Source: Rossellomorea vietnamensis (GTDB lineage Bacteria > Bacillota > Bacilli > Bacillales > Bacillaceae_B). From it: a stretch of 64,000 nt of DNA. Shown here piece by piece: positions 7,366 to 17,412 of the stretch (its first letter is position 1; the number at the start of each line of letters is the position of its first letter). The DNA is taken from contig NZ_LIXZ01000004.1 in assembly GCF_001305855.1 (NCBI RefSeq), forward strand, positions 124,001 to 188,000, read 5' to 3'. The notes below the pieces were generated by a model. It was given only the letters and a program-made list of their open reading frames with translations, did no database searches and was not told the DNA's origin. A program made the translations under genes and the position numbers.

Positions 7366-10300
7366 ATGAAAAAGCTGAACGTGAAACCCCTTCTGGTCGG
7401 ATCAATCGCAGCCTCTATGATTGCAGGCTCGATGTTCCAAGTGAATGCCCAAGGCGTACCCTCGAAAGACGTAAATCCTAAACAGTCAACCGTTAATGTG
7501 AAAGCCAGCATAAAAGGGGAGCATACCATCACCCTCATAACCGGAGACGTGGTGAAAGTCTCTACTTTAAAGGATGGAAAACAGATCATCAATGTGGAGC
7601 CGGCAGAGAAAAACGGTGAAGGGGTCAGGGTCATGACGATCAAAGATGAAACCTTCGTCTTTCCGAACTCTGCAATGCCCTATATGTCAGCCGGTAAGCT
7701 GGATGAAGATTTGTTTAACATCACAAAACTGATCGAATATGGTTATGATGACAAAAATACGGATTCGGTACCGGTCATTGTCGAATATGAAGAAACGAAA
7801 GCGAAATCGATCAACACTGCACCAAAGGGATCCAAGAAAGTACGGGAATTGGAAAGTATCCACGGAGCCGCGCTTTCTACAGAGAAAAAGCAGGCTGAAG
7901 TTTTCTGGAATGACGTGACGGTTCAACGTGCTGAAAAGCAAGCAACGTCCCAATTCGATAATGGTGTAGATAAGATCTGGCTGGACGGACGCGTCGAAGC
8001 AGCCCTTGAACAAAGTGTACCGCAGATTGGTGCAGATCAGGCTTGGGAACAGGGATATACCGGTGAAGGTGTTAAAGTGGCGGTCCTGGATACCGGGATT
8101 GACTCAGAACACCCGGATATTACTGGCCAAATCGACGAGGCAGTCAGTTTTGTCCCCGGTGAAGAAGTAAAGGACGTCAATGGTCATGGAACACATGTGG
8201 CCTCCACGGTTCTTGGAACGGGTGCTGGTGACGGGAAACATAAAGGGGTCGCCCCGGATGCCCGTTTGCTGGTAGGGAAAGTATTGAGTGATCAAGGGGT
8301 TGGACAGGATTCCTGGATCATCGATGGGATGGAATGGGCATCGGAAAATGCAAAGATCGTCAATTTGAGTCTTGGAAGCGATATGCCGAGTGACGGAACG
8401 GATCCCATGGCAGAAGCGGTCAATCAATTAACAGAGGAAAACGGGACATTATTCGTTATTGCCGCAGGAAATAGAGGCGGGGAAGGGACAATCGGTTCCC
8501 CGGGAGCAGCGGATTCGGCATTGACGGTTGGGGCCGTGGATAAGAATGATCAGCTCGCATGGTTTTCCTCCAAAGGTCCTCGCTACGGAGATATGGGGCT
8601 GAAACCTGATTTATCTGCGCCTGGTGTGGATATTGTGGCTGCCCGTTCCCAGTATTCAAGCGGGGAGGGGTTGTATAAAAGCTTAAGCGGGACATCCATG
8701 GCCACACCACATGTAGCCGGAGCCGCTGCGATCCTGGCTGGAAAACATCCGGAATGGGATGGGAAAACATTGAAGCAGGTATTGATGAACACGACGAATA
8801 AGCTTGAAGATTACGCACCATACCAGGTCGGAACCGGTGTAGTCGATGTGCCTGCAGCACTGGATTCAAAAGTAAGAGCCACGGAATCCATTTCATTTGG
8901 ATTTTTCAAATGGCCTCATGATCAGGCTGCTCCAGTTGAAAAGGTGATCACGTATACGAACGAGAGTGATCAGGATATCACCCTTGATCTGGAAGCGACT
9001 TTTACCAATGCGGAGGGAAAAGAAGCTCCTGAAGGCATGCTGAATCTCGAGCAAGAAAAGGTTACAATCCCCTCAGGTGGGACGGTAGACGTAAAGGTGA
9101 CGTTGGATTCGATTCTTGGAGAAGCCGGTTCGCGCTATCAGGGGTTCCTGAGAGCGAAGGAGGATGGAAAGGAACTTATCAGCACAACGATGGCCATGGT
9201 CAAGGAGGAAGAACGTTATCCACTGACTTTGAAGGCAACCGATCGTGACGGCTCTAAGGGGCTTGCTTATGTGGTCCTATTCAGTGAGAAGATGGAACCG
9301 GAAGCTGTGGCCGTGGATGGAACACTTGAACTTCGATTGCCTCCTGGCACGTATTCCGCCATGTCCCTTATGGATGTCGATACAGAAACAGATCATGCTG
9401 GAGTAGCACTGGTCGGTAATCCGGAAGTGAAACTTGACGGACCGAAAACAGTCGAACTTGATGCACGAAAGGCGAAGGAGATCAAAGCGGTCGTTCCAAA
9501 AGAAACGGAAGCAAACTATCGACGTATGGAGTATCACCAAACCTTCGGGGATATGCCGATGACAAGTCTTTACCTGATGCCTGTGTGGATTGATAAGCTA
9601 TATGCTGTTCCGACTAAAGAAGTGAAGAATGGGTACTTTGAGCAACTGACCCGCTGGCGTTTGACGAAACCGGCATTGACCATTGATTTTAAAGGAAAAG
9701 AATTGGATGATATCCCATTTGCGGGTAGTACGCGGTTGGATGGAAAGTTCAATCTCTCCACCGTATATGCAGGTTCAGGGAGCTCAGCTGACTTTGCTCG
9801 CCTGAAGGCAAAAGGAAAAGCGGTGGTAGTCGATCGAAATGCAGAAGTGAGTGTGTCAGAGCAAGCTACGAATGCTGCCGAAGCAGGGGCAAAGCTTGTG
9901 ATCATTGTGAACAATGAGGACAAAGAGTTCAGTGTATATGCGGGAACTCCTGACTATACGGATAATCCGGTTGCTGTTGCTGGTATAAGTAAGAGTGAAG
10001 GGGACAAGCTCGTCAAAGCGGTCCGTTCAGGCAATGTAAAGTTAAAAGTGGAAGGAACGGTCGATTCTCCATACCTATATGATTTAATGGATGTTCATGA
10101 AGGCTCGATACCGAAAGATCTGACCTATGCACCTAAAGGGAAAGAACTGGCAAAAATCGAAACAAACTACAATTCACCTATTGAGACGGATGGAGGGGAA
10201 TTCCGTTATGACCTTCGTCCACACACGATGGGAGCTGTAGGATTCCTGCAAAAAGTGTCATTGCCAAGCACCCGTACGGAATATGTATCGGCGACAGAAG

Positions 10301-11079
10301 GCACAGGATGGTATCATCAGGCAAATGTACTTGATGAGGGCTGGCAGATCCGTCAACCGCTTATGTCGTATGCTGGAGGAGAGAAAAATACAGAAAATTG
10401 GTTCTCACCTGTAGTCCGTCCAAGTCTCGGAGATGGTTACTGGCCACCGAGAAGACAGGGTAGTTCCCTTCAAATCAATGTTCCTGCATGGGCAGATGCC
10501 GGGAAAGGGAACACAGGGGGGACTGAATGGGATGTATCTTTCGAAAACCAGACCTCTCAGTTATACAAAGGAGATACGTTATTGAAAGAAGGAAAAGGAC
10601 AGGCAATGAATGTTTGGGACATCGTACCGGAAGAACGTACACAGTACCGATATGTCACAGACGCCAAACGGGATGAAACACGTTGGAACACCTCCACCAG
10701 AACTCATACAGAATGGACCTTCTGGACAGAAGCTACTGAGAACTGGATGGAAGACCTTCCATTCCTGATCCTTGACTATAAGGTGGATACAGATGTGAAT
10801 GGAGATGCACTGGCGAACCGTCCAACCAACCTGGAACTTTCTGTAGGTATGGTAGAAAGGGCATTCGGTTATGGAAAGGTAGAAGGCTCCTCACTGGAAG
10901 TGTCCTTCAACGAAGGGAAGTCGTGGAAGAAAGTAAAGCTTGACCGTGACGGAGATACATTCAAAGCGGTCATCACGAACCCTAAGAATGCCAAGAGTGT
11001 ATCATTGAAAGCCAGTGCCTGGGATGATGAAGGAAACAAAATCAGTCAGGAAATTGTAAAGGCTTATGGATTGAGATAA
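7366..11079 (+). CDS. Large secreted S8 (subtilisin-like) serine peptidase
   Basis: A 1237-residue exported protease. A signal peptide (MKKLNVKPLLVGSIAASMIA, cut near VNA-QG) is followed by a ~170-residue prodomain beginning near HTITLITGDVVKV. The catalytic domain at about residues 205-500 has Asp242 (VLDTGID), His274 (NGHGTH), Asn369 (AAGN) and Ser444 (GTSMATPH). After it comes a beta-rich region, a protease-associated-like segment at about 790-900 (SVSEQATNAAEAGAKLVIIV), and a long C-terminal region. The ATG at 7366 has AGGAG at good spacing; the ATG at 7360 is too close. The LITGD prodomain and overall layout resemble large actinobacterial subtilases more than classic Bacillus ones. Likely a degradative extracellular enzyme. 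Confidence 0.93.
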   Translation: MKKLNVKPLLVGSIAASMIAGSMFQVNAQGVPSKDVNPKQSTVNVKASIKGEHTITLITGDVVKVSTLKDGKQIINVEPAEKNGEGVRVMTIKDETFVFPNSAMPYMSAGKLDEDLFNITKLIEYGYDDKNTDSVPVIVEYEETKAKSINTAPKGSKKVRELESIHGAALSTEKKQAEVFWNDVTVQRAEKQATSQFDNGVDKIWLDGRVEAALEQSVPQIGADQAWEQGYTGEGVKVAVLDTGIDSEHPDITGQIDEAVSFVPGEEVKDVNGHGTHVASTVLGTGAGDGKHKGVAPDARLLVGKVLSDQGVGQDSWIIDGMEWASENAKIVNLSLGSDMPSDGTDPMAEAVNQLTEENGTLFVIAAGNRGGEGTIGSPGAADSALTVGAVDKNDQLAWFSSKGPRYGDMGLKPDLSAPGVDIVAARSQYSSGEGLYKSLSGTSMATPHVAGAAAILAGKHPEWDGKTLKQVLMNTTNKLEDYAPYQVGTGVVDVPAALDSKVRATESISFGFFKWPHDQAAPVEKVITYTNESDQDITLDLEATFTNAEGKEAPEGMLNLEQEKVTIPSGGTVDVKVTLDSILGEAGSRYQGFLRAKEDGKELISTTMAMVKEEERYPLTLKATDRDGSKGLAYVVLFSEKMEPEAVAVDGTLELRLPPGTYSAMSLMDVDTETDHAGVALVGNPEVKLDGPKTVELDARKAKEIKAVVPKETEANYRRMEYHQTFGDMPMTSLYLMPVWIDKLYAVPTKEVKNGYFEQLTRWRLTKPALTIDFKGKELDDIPFAGSTRLDGKFNLSTVYAGSGSSADFARLKAKGKAVVVDRNAEVSVSEQATNAAEAGAKLVIIVNNEDKEFSVYAGTPDYTDNPVAVAGISKSEGDKLVKAVRSGNVKLKVEGTVDSPYLYDLMDVHEGSIPKDLTYAPKGKELAKIETNYNSPIETDGGEFRYDLRPHTMGAVGFLQKVSLPSTRTEYVSATEGTGWYHQANVLDEGWQIRQPLMSYAGGEKNTENWFSPVVRPSLGDGYWPPRRQGSSLQINVPAWADAGKGNTGGTEWDVSFENQTSQLYKGDTLLKEGKGQAMNVWDIVPEERTQYRYVTDAKRDETRWNTSTRTHTEWTFWTEATENWMEDLPFLILDYKVDTDVNGDALANRPTNLELSVGMVERAFGYGKVEGSSLEVSFNEGKSWKKVKLDRDGDTFKAVITNPKNAKSVSLKASAWDDEGNKISQEIVKAYGLR

Positions 11080-11081
11080 GA

Positions 11082-11160
11082 GAGGGACGCACCTCTGATT
11101 TTAAGGCAAAACCCAATAGGGACGGACCTTCATTTGCAAAAATGAAGGTCCGTCCCTTTA
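11082..11160. repeat. GGGACGGACCT-type palindrome, also a terminator
   Basis: Between convergent genes lies a nearly perfect inverted repeat, AGGGACGGACCTTCATTT (11118) and its complement ending at 11157, which can act as a two-way terminator. A variant arm GAGGGACGCACCTC is at 11082-11095. The arm sequence is the one found in the dispersed 65-bp repeats at 18.9, 58.7 and 61.0 kb; here the hairpin is only 40 bp. Confidence 0.8.
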
Positions 11161-12060
11161 TAGTTGATTCAGCTTCTTTCCAATGTGATCGAAGTAGTTG
11201 ATCATGAAAGGGTGGAACTTGTTGGCGGTTTTGGTGAAGTGTCTTCTTTTGGACCAGCCGAGTCCGATGGTGCGCTCACAGGTTGGTGTTTTGATCCGGA
11301 TTTTATGAGGGAAGGGCGTCCGGCGGTTCATCCATGAGATGGCGGGGATGAAGGCAATGCCGAGACCTTGCCTGACGAGGTCCCCGATAACGCCCGGTTC
11401 ATCTCCTTCGAAGGAAATCACGGGTGTGAAGCCCGCCTGCAAACAGATCTCATCTGTCAGGTTCCTGAGGCCGTAGCCTGTGTTCATGCTGATGAACGGT
11501 TCATCCTTCACCTCAATCAGATCGATTTCCTCCCTGTCTTCCAACCAGTGACCAGGAGGGACGATGAGGAAGATCTCCTCTGTCATCAACGGCTCCCATA
11601 CGATCTCTTCATCCTCTTCCAATGGAATGGAAGAAATGCAGTAATCCACTTCACCATTTTTTAACTGCTCTTTCATTTTAGACATCGAGTGTACGAATTG
11701 TTGAAAACGGACATGGGGATGTTCCTTCAAGAACGATCCAACCAGTTCAGGAAGTACCCGTGGAATCGTGACGGCCATCCGGATGGTATCTTCCTCGAGG
11801 TTCATCGCCTCCATAATCTCTCTTTTTCCTTCGTAGATCTCCATAAATATGCGTTCCACCCGGTTAAGAAACAGTTTACCAAAGCGGTTCAGTTTGATTT
11901 GTCGGTGCTGTCTTTCGAATAAGGGAACCCCCAGATCCTCTTCCAAGCGGGCAATCGTTTTGCTGAGAGAGGGTTGGGCAATCCTAAGTTCCTCTGCAGC
12001 CTTGGTCATATGTTCCAGCCGGGCGACGGTTTGAAAATAGTGCAGCTGCTGTAATTCCAT
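11158..12060 (-). CDS. LysR-family transcriptional regulator
   Basis: A 300-residue LysR-type regulator. The N-terminal winged helix-turn-helix is clear (LQQLHYFQTVARLEHMTKAA, then IAQPSLSKTIARLEEDLG) and the remaining ~200 residues form the two-lobed effector-binding domain. It is divergent from a YhgE/Pip membrane protein gene with a 119-bp gap, the usual place for LysR control of a neighbour. The effector is not evident from the sequence. Confidence 0.93.
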   Translation of the reverse strand: MELQQLHYFQTVARLEHMTKAAEELRIAQPSLSKTIARLEEDLGVPLFERQHRQIKLNRFGKLFLNRVERIFMEIYEGKREIMEAMNLEEDTIRMAVTIPRVLPELVGSFLKEHPHVRFQQFVHSMSKMKEQLKNGEVDYCISSIPLEEDEEIVWEPLMTEEIFLIVPPGHWLEDREEIDLIEVKDEPFISMNTGYGLRNLTDEICLQAGFTPVISFEGDEPGVIGDLVRQGLGIAFIPAISWMNRRTPFPHKIRIKTPTCERTIGLGWSKRRHFTKTANKFHPFMINYFDHIGKKLNQL

Positions 12061-12179
12061 AAGTATTCATCCTTTCATAGATTGAAAGCTATAGATGTAT
12101 AACTAATTATGTATTATACATTATCATTATATCCACGTATGATAATTGGATGTAAAAGAATATAAGAAGGAGTTTGTTT
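12061..12179. promoter_or_regulatory. Divergent promoter region, LysR/YhgE
   Basis: This 119-bp AT-rich gap contains partially symmetric sequence (ATAACTAATTATGTATTATAC region, about 12097-12120) that could hold a LysR T-N11-A box. The site is not decisive. Confidence 0.35.
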
Positions 12180-14177
12180 ATGAAAGGATTTGCACTCATA
12201 TTTCAAGATTTAAAAGCAATGTTAAGCCATAAGCACAGAAGAATCGCCCTCGGCTTTCTTCTTTTAGTTCCGTTGATTTATTCAGGATTATTTCTGTCAG
12301 GTTATTGGAACCCATACGGTAAGCTTGATCAATTACCGGTAGCCGTCGTCAATGAGGACGAGGGAGCGGTGATGGAGGATGAACCGATAGAGGCGGGGAA
12401 GGATTTTGTAAGGGAACTGAAAAAGTCAGAAGATCTGAATTTTAAGTTCGTTTCCTCTACTAAAGCCAAAGAAGGTCTTGAAGAAGGAACGTATTATATG
12501 ATCGTAACGGTCCCTAAAGACTTCTCGAAAAAGGTGAGCTCCTTAATGGATGATCATCCAGAGCCTGCTGAACTTATGTATACGGATAACCCCGGGAAAA
12601 ACTTCGTAGCCTCCCAGATCAGTTCGAGTGCTACAGAAAAAATGAAGAGCAAGCTGTCTGATAGCATTTCAAAGTCATATGCGGACGGCGTTTTTTCCAA
12701 GTTTGAAGAAATGGGTAAGGGGTTAACGAAAGCAAGTGATGGAGCGAGCAAATTGAATAATGGGATTACTGCTGAAAAGGCAGGAATGACCAGTCTTGCA
12801 GCCGGGATCAATGGACTCGGAGAAGGATCCCGCGAGCTTCAAGGAGGAAGTGAAAAACTGTCAGACGGTGCCGCTTCCCTTGAAAATGGTCTTCACAAAC
12901 TGAATTCACGTTCTGCTGAATTAGCCGGCGGAATGAAGAGTCTGTCCCAAGCAGGTGATAACCTGAATTCAAGCTCCGAACAAATGGCTACTCAAACAAA
13001 GAAGCTGGCTGACGCAGAGAATGGCCTTGAGCAACAACAATCAGAAGCAAATGTCACGGCTGAGAAACTTGCGAGCGAGCTTCAAACATATCAGGAGTCA
13101 CATCCAGAGGCGAAAGATGATCCTGAATTTACACGTATAAAAGAGCTTTCAGAACATTTAGCAGCCTCTACATCAGAGGTTGAAAAAGAGCAATCGAACC
13201 TTCAACGGCAAACAGAGCAGGTAGCGGATGGGCAGAGTCAGCTCCATGCAGGGCTTTCCCAGTTCTCAGACAAGTTGAACGAGGCATCCGGTGGAGCATC
13301 ACAACTAGCGTCCGGTACGTCAACGCTTTCTACAGGATTTGCCGACTGGAACCAGGGCTTTACAACCTTGACTGCCGGAATCGGCCGTTTATCAAACGGA
13401 AGTGACAAGCTTTCTTCAGGAGCCGGTGCATTAAGTAAGGGAATGACCGATCTTGAATCGGGTTCAGGGGAATTAGCTGACAAACTCGCCGATGCTGCAG
13501 AGAAAACGTCAGCGGTTCATTCAACGGAGGAGCTATCGTCCATGTTCTCGGATCCCGTCCTTCTTGTGAAATCCAATGTATCAAAGGTACCGAACTATGG
13601 AACCGGAATCGCACCATATTTCTTGTCATTGGCCTTATACGTCGGCGGAATCATGGCAGCGAACATACTGCCTCTTGGCAGGCGCAATGATCTTCGCGTG
13701 AACGGGACGACCCATTTCATCAATAAATGGGGATTGGTATTTGCCATCGGATCGATTCAGGCGCTCATCGTCGACGCAGTACTTCTCTTTGGCTTCCATT
13801 TAGAAGTCGTCAATACACCGCTGTTCATTCTATCAAGTATCATCGTGTCTTTCACATTCATGACCTTTATCTTCATGCTGATCACCGTATTCGGATTCGT
13901 TGGGAAGTTTTTGGCTGTCACATTCCTTGTCCTTCAGCTGGCAACTTGTGGAGGGACGTTCCCTCGAGACTTGAATACACCGATTTTGCGCCTCATCGGG
14001 GAGAACTTACCGATGGCTCATTCGTTGAGCAGCTTCCAGGAAGTCATTACATTAGGTGACTTCACGCAGCTTGCGCACCAGCTGTGGATCCTGTTTGCCT
14101 ACTTGGCTGCGGCCGGCGGTATCGCCTGGTTCACCACCCATATGCAGCATTCGAAAACAGTCGAAGTCGCGGAATGA
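12180..14177 (+). CDS. YhgE/Pip-domain membrane protein
   Basis: A 665-residue membrane protein of the YhgE/Pip (phage infection protein) family. One N-terminal membrane helix is followed by the typical YxGLFLxGYWNPYGKLDQLPVAVVN start of the extracellular part. A long extracellular domain has many LxxGxxxL heptad-like repeats (about residues 185-430) that should form helical bundles. The C-terminal ~200 residues carry five or six membrane helices like ABC-2 permeases. The ATG at 12180 has AAGGAG seven bases upstream. Homologues include the lactococcal phage receptor and proteins linked to type VII secretion loci or drug export; its role here is undetermined. The divergent LysR gene is the likely regulator. 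Confidence 0.88.
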   Translation: MKGFALIFQDLKAMLSHKHRRIALGFLLLVPLIYSGLFLSGYWNPYGKLDQLPVAVVNEDEGAVMEDEPIEAGKDFVRELKKSEDLNFKFVSSTKAKEGLEEGTYYMIVTVPKDFSKKVSSLMDDHPEPAELMYTDNPGKNFVASQISSSATEKMKSKLSDSISKSYADGVFSKFEEMGKGLTKASDGASKLNNGITAEKAGMTSLAAGINGLGEGSRELQGGSEKLSDGAASLENGLHKLNSRSAELAGGMKSLSQAGDNLNSSSEQMATQTKKLADAENGLEQQQSEANVTAEKLASELQTYQESHPEAKDDPEFTRIKELSEHLAASTSEVEKEQSNLQRQTEQVADGQSQLHAGLSQFSDKLNEASGGASQLASGTSTLSTGFADWNQGFTTLTAGIGRLSNGSDKLSSGAGALSKGMTDLESGSGELADKLADAAEKTSAVHSTEELSSMFSDPVLLVKSNVSKVPNYGTGIAPYFLSLALYVGGIMAANILPLGRRNDLRVNGTTHFINKWGLVFAIGSIQALIVDAVLLFGFHLEVVNTPLFILSSIIVSFTFMTFIFMLITVFGFVGKFLAVTFLVLQLATCGGTFPRDLNTPILRLIGENLPMAHSLSSFQEVITLGDFTQLAHQLWILFAYLAAAGGIAWFTTHMQHSKTVEVAE

Positions 14178-14181
14178 TTAT

Positions 14182-14223
14182 AAAAAATGCCTGTCCCTGA
14201 TTTATAGGGACAGGCATTTTATT
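14182..14223. terminator. Bidirectional terminator
   Basis: AATGCCTGTCCCT and AGGGACAGGCATT form a perfect stem with A-run and T-run flanks between convergent genes. Confidence 0.9.
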
Positions 14224-14224
14224 A

Positions 14225-14929
14225 TTAAGCTAAGGCATCCATTACATACTTCTTCGTCACTGCCTGATAAAATCCGGCCTGGACCGTCAAGACGGATACA
14301 ATCATGACATTAAGGACTTTTGAAAGGTTATCCTCGGCAATCCCGTCAAACGTTTCCAGCATCACTCGGCATTCTTCCTTGATGAAGTCATCAATATGCT
14401 CGTTGACTGAACCATCCGCCGTTTTGATGGAAGGGAGGGATCGATGATGGATCTGATCGAAGACTGAGGCATAAGCAAGATATAGATCCGTGGGATTGAC
14501 GATATCATCTGTGCGGTCCTCGATATTATTGAACACGAGAGTCAGAACCTTACGGATGGATCCGAAATCAAGCGTCGCTTTGAGGTCTTCGACGATGAAA
14601 AGCATGGCAGCCTGTTCAGTGGTGTACTTTTTACCGAGTTGGGGTGAACCGATCAATCCCCTTACATCCCGCTTCACCCAGTTCTGGACGGTGCTTTGAG
14701 GAAAGTTGGTGAATTCGATCAGATTTCCCAGTGACACGATCTCTTTGAGGGAAAAGCCTACTTCGCCTTTGGCGGGTTTGAGTATTTTTTGAAGTATTGG
14801 TGGAAGTTCGTCTTTATGTAAATCCCCCCACACATCGTAAAGTGCTTGGTGTGGGGTCCTGCTTGTAGTGCCGTTCAGAGAGAGCAGCAGGTCGGCCATA
14901 TTTTTGCGTGTCAGTTTAAACGTTTTCAT
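14225..14929 (-). CDS. DUF1836 family protein (MerR-like helix-turn-helix)
   Basis: A 234-residue protein that I recognise as DUF1836, a Firmicutes family. A segment around residues 60-125 ([26 protein letters not shown], then [12 protein letters not shown]) has the look of a MerR-type winged helix with a shift to helical C-terminal domain. Function is unknown; a DNA-binding role is an inference from the fold. Divergent from htpX and separated from it by about 157 bp. Confidence 0.82.
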   Translation of the reverse strand: MKTFKLTRKNMADLLLSLNGTTSRTPHQALYDVWGDLHKDELPPILQKILKPAKGEVGFSLKEIVSLGNLIEFTNFPQSTVQNWVKRDVRGLIGSPQLGKKYTTEQAAMLFIVEDLKATLDFGSIRKVLTLVFNNIEDRTDDIVNPTDLYLAYASVFDQIHHRSLPSIKTADGSVNEHIDDFIKEECRVMLETFDGIAEDNLSKVLNVMIVSVLTVQAGFYQAVTKKYVMDALA

Positions 14930-15086
14930 CGTGATTACCCCGTCTCATTTGCAAATATCTCCTTCTATACTACTGGTTAGGTGGAGGCTCGTCAATTTCA
15001 CCTTTTGCTTGTATTTTACCGATGAAGGATTTATAATAGTATCAGATACAGGTTCATTTGAACTTGAAATAGGAGTGAGAATCAAG

Positions 15087-15968
15087 ATGGGGAAACGTAT
15101 ATTTTACTTCCTGTTAACGAACGTATTAGTACTACTGACAATTAGTATCATTTTTTCCGTCACAGGAGCGGGGAATTATATCACTGCTTCAGGCGGAATC
15201 GATTTAGGGGCACTGCTTGTATTCAGTGCAATCATCGGTTTTTCCGGATCGTTTATTTCTTTAGCGATGTCACGTTGGATGGCGAAGAGGATGATGGGCG
15301 TCCAGGTGTTGAATCCGGATGGCGCTTTATCTTCTGAGGAACGTGCCGTAGTCGAGAAGGTCCACCGCTTATCAAGAGCTGCAGGGCTCACGCATATGCC
15401 GGAAGTGGGAATCTATCATTCTCCTGAAGTGAATGCCTTCGCAACAGGTCCTTCAAAGAAGCGCTCACTTGTGGCCGTTTCGACTGGATTGCTTCGTGAA
15501 ATGGATGATGATGCGGTGGAAGGCGTCATCGCCCATGAAGTGGCCCACGTTGCAAACGGGGATATGGTGACGATGACGTTGCTGCAGGGTGTGGTCAACA
15601 CATTCGTTGTCTTCCTGGCACGGATCGCCGCGTGGATTGCGTCGCGTTTTGCAAGGGAAGAAATGGCACCGATCGTGCATTTCATTGCCGTGATCGTCTT
15701 CCAGATCGTTTTCTCGATCTTGGGAAGTCTGGTTGTCTTCGCTTATTCCCGTCATCGTGAGTACCACGCTGACAGAGGTGGAGCGGACCTTGCCGGTAAG
15801 GACAAGATGGTTCATGCCCTTCAAATGTTAAAAGCTTACTCAAGCCGCATGAAGAGGGAAGACGACACTGCGATTTCTACGTTGAAGATCAATGGACGAC
15901 GTAAATCGGCGATGTTTTCGACTCACCCGGACTTGGATGAGCGGATTAGTCGTTTGCAGGCAAAATAA
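15087..15968 (+). CDS. htpX: Membrane zinc metalloprotease HtpX
   Basis: A 293-residue M48-family protease of membrane protein quality control. Two N-terminal membrane helices are followed by a cytosolic catalytic domain with the zinc motif HEVAH, two further helices, and a downstream Glu in [13 protein letters not shown] that completes the metal site. The start is the ATG at 15087 with AGGAGTGA upstream; the frame stays open 219 bases further but there is no ribosome site there. Length agrees with HtpX (about 290). Monocistronic, ending in a strong terminator. Confidence 0.95.
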   Translation: MGKRIFYFLLTNVLVLLTISIIFSVTGAGNYITASGGIDLGALLVFSAIIGFSGSFISLAMSRWMAKRMMGVQVLNPDGALSSEERAVVEKVHRLSRAAGLTHMPEVGIYHSPEVNAFATGPSKKRSLVAVSTGLLREMDDDAVEGVIAHEVAHVANGDMVTMTLLQGVVNTFVVFLARIAAWIASRFAREEMAPIVHFIAVIVFQIVFSILGSLVVFAYSRHREYHADRGGADLAGKDKMVHALQMLKAYSSRMKREDDTAISTLKINGRRKSAMFSTHPDLDERISRLQAK

Positions 15969-15977
15969 TAGATGATG

Positions 15978-16020
15978 AAAAAGGTGTCTGATCCCGTTAG
16001 TGGGGTCAGGCACCTTTTTA
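15978..16020 (+). terminator. Terminator of htpX (GGTGTCTGA...TCAGGCACC type)
   Basis: AAAAGGTGTCTGATCCC pairs with GGGGTCAGGCACCTTTT. This GGTGYCTGACCCC hairpin class is widespread as a terminator-like repeat in Bacillaceae; a related hairpin lies at 52421-52450. Confidence 0.88.
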
Positions 16021-16110
16021 TGTATTCTCATGACAAGATCAACCTTTTCCCCTCACCGTGACCATTTGTCCAAGCTATGAATATTTTACTAGTAAAGGAG
16101 GGAATAAAAC

Positions 16111-17277
16111 ATGGCAAAATCTAGTGATTATTTAATAGCATTGGATGATGGTCACGGTCTTGAGACAGTAGGTAAACGGACGCCTTACATTCCGTCGATT
16201 GGAAGGCAGATCCGGGAAAATGAGTTCAATGAGAAAGTTACCTTATTTTTAAAATTGGAATTGGAGAGATGTGGATTCCGGACGATGTTAACGGCTCCGA
16301 CAGATGCAGATACTCCGCTTCAGGCGAGAACGGATATCGCGAATTCCATGGGTGCGGCTGCATTGATTTCCAATCACTATAATGCCTTCGATGGAAAGTT
16401 TGACGGCCCCGGGAAGGATGCAGAAGGGCATTCGCTCCATGTATATTTCAATGATGGAATGGACCTGAAACTTGCTGAGAATATTGCAAAGTACTTGAAA
16501 CAGGGGACGAAGCAAGTGTACCGGGGAATCATTGAGCAGAATCTTCATATGACGAGGGAGTTCAATGGGCCGGCGGTTCTTGTAGAGAATGGCTTCATGG
16601 ATAATGAGAGGGAAGCGCTGCTCATGATCAACGAGGATTTTCAACGTGAGACGGCAAGGGAGCAGGCCCTGGGAGTATGTGATTACTTCGGGGTGTCTTA
16701 TGTGGCTGCAGGTAACGGCGGAAACGTCGGGTCCCCTCCCGCTTCCGATGGGGCAAGCAGCGGGGATATTGCCGGCAAACGCGTTGAGAGTATTTACAAA
16801 GGAGCGGATGGCCTTGACTTCTACAGCCGGCCGACCTTCGATGATACCTACCGTGCAGGAATCTTGAAGTACGGGGATGGATTTCCGACGATTGTCCGGA
16901 AGCTTAAGGTGGAAGGTGCTGATATGTATGAAGTCATGAACTCCAGGGACTATGTGTTTTATGTGACGGCATCACCGAAATATGTGAAGGTGGAAGGAAG
17001 CGGACAGCCGGGGGGAACTGCCTCACTTGTTCCATCTTCTGGAGGGCCGGTTGCCATTGGGGAAATCACCATCATGGGAGTCGCGAATGCCGCCCTCATA
17101 CAAGACCGCCCGGACCGCCTCGCATCAAAAGATCTGGGTACCATCCGAAAAGGACGGACCATCCCCGTCACGGGCTCCGTCAAAGGGAAAAACAGCAGCT
17201 CAGGCTATTGGGAAGTCGCCTACAATGGAAGAAGAGCTTATATCACCGGAAAATTCGGACGTTACAAATCCTATTAA
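16111..17277 (+). CDS. N-acetylmuramoyl-L-alanine amidase (amidase_3), leaderless
   Basis: A 388-residue peptidoglycan amidase. The zinc-dependent amidase_3 domain fills residues 1-190: His in DDGHG, Glu in ENEFNEKV, His in SNHYN and the catalytic Glu in VENGFMDN. A Gly/Ser-rich linker then leads to two beta-rich segments (about 225-290 and 315-388) that look like SH3-type wall-binding modules. There is no signal peptide or membrane helix, unlike secreted autolysins. Phage endolysins and sporulation mother-cell lysins (CwlC type) share this feature. No phage genes lie nearby, so a mother-cell lysis role is possible. The start has AAAGGAGGGA upstream. Confidence 0.87.
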   Translation: MAKSSDYLIALDDGHGLETVGKRTPYIPSIGRQIRENEFNEKVTLFLKLELERCGFRTMLTAPTDADTPLQARTDIANSMGAAALISNHYNAFDGKFDGPGKDAEGHSLHVYFNDGMDLKLAENIAKYLKQGTKQVYRGIIEQNLHMTREFNGPAVLVENGFMDNEREALLMINEDFQRETAREQALGVCDYFGVSYVAAGNGGNVGSPPASDGASSGDIAGKRVESIYKGADGLDFYSRPTFDDTYRAGILKYGDGFPTIVRKLKVEGADMYEVMNSRDYVFYVTASPKYVKVEGSGQPGGTASLVPSSGGPVAIGEITIMGVANAALIQDRPDRLASKDLGTIRKGRTIPVTGSVKGKNSSSGYWEVAYNGRRAYITGKFGRYKSY

Positions 17278-17292
17278 ACTATTTACACAGGT

Positions 17293-17322
17293 AAGGAGCC
17301 TTACAATCAAGGCTCCTTCTTT
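17293..17322 (+). terminator. Terminator of amidase gene
   Basis: AAGGAGCCTT and AAGGCTCCTT form a 10-bp stem around ACAATC, followed by CTTTG. Confidence 0.75.
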
Positions 17323-17412
17323 GTGCTAACTGCCGCCAGGTCCCTGTTGCATTCCGCCTCCATTTTTAATAAAGTATAGAGTTAGAGAGCAATTTGAAGG
17401 AGGACGTAAACA

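Noticed and set aside
14868-15086. Upstream extension of the htpX frame
   Set aside because: No ribosome site and it crosses the divergent promoter region and the DUF1836 start; ATG 15087 is well supported.
15978-16020. Terminator-like GGTGTCTGATCCC hairpin as a novel mobile repeat
   Set aside because: This hairpin class is a common terminator-like repeat in Bacillaceae; only listed as a terminator.
16111-17277. Prophage remnant based on the leaderless amidase
   Set aside because: Neighbours are ordinary chromosomal genes (htpX, rlmCD type); no holin, integrase, portal or tail genes.
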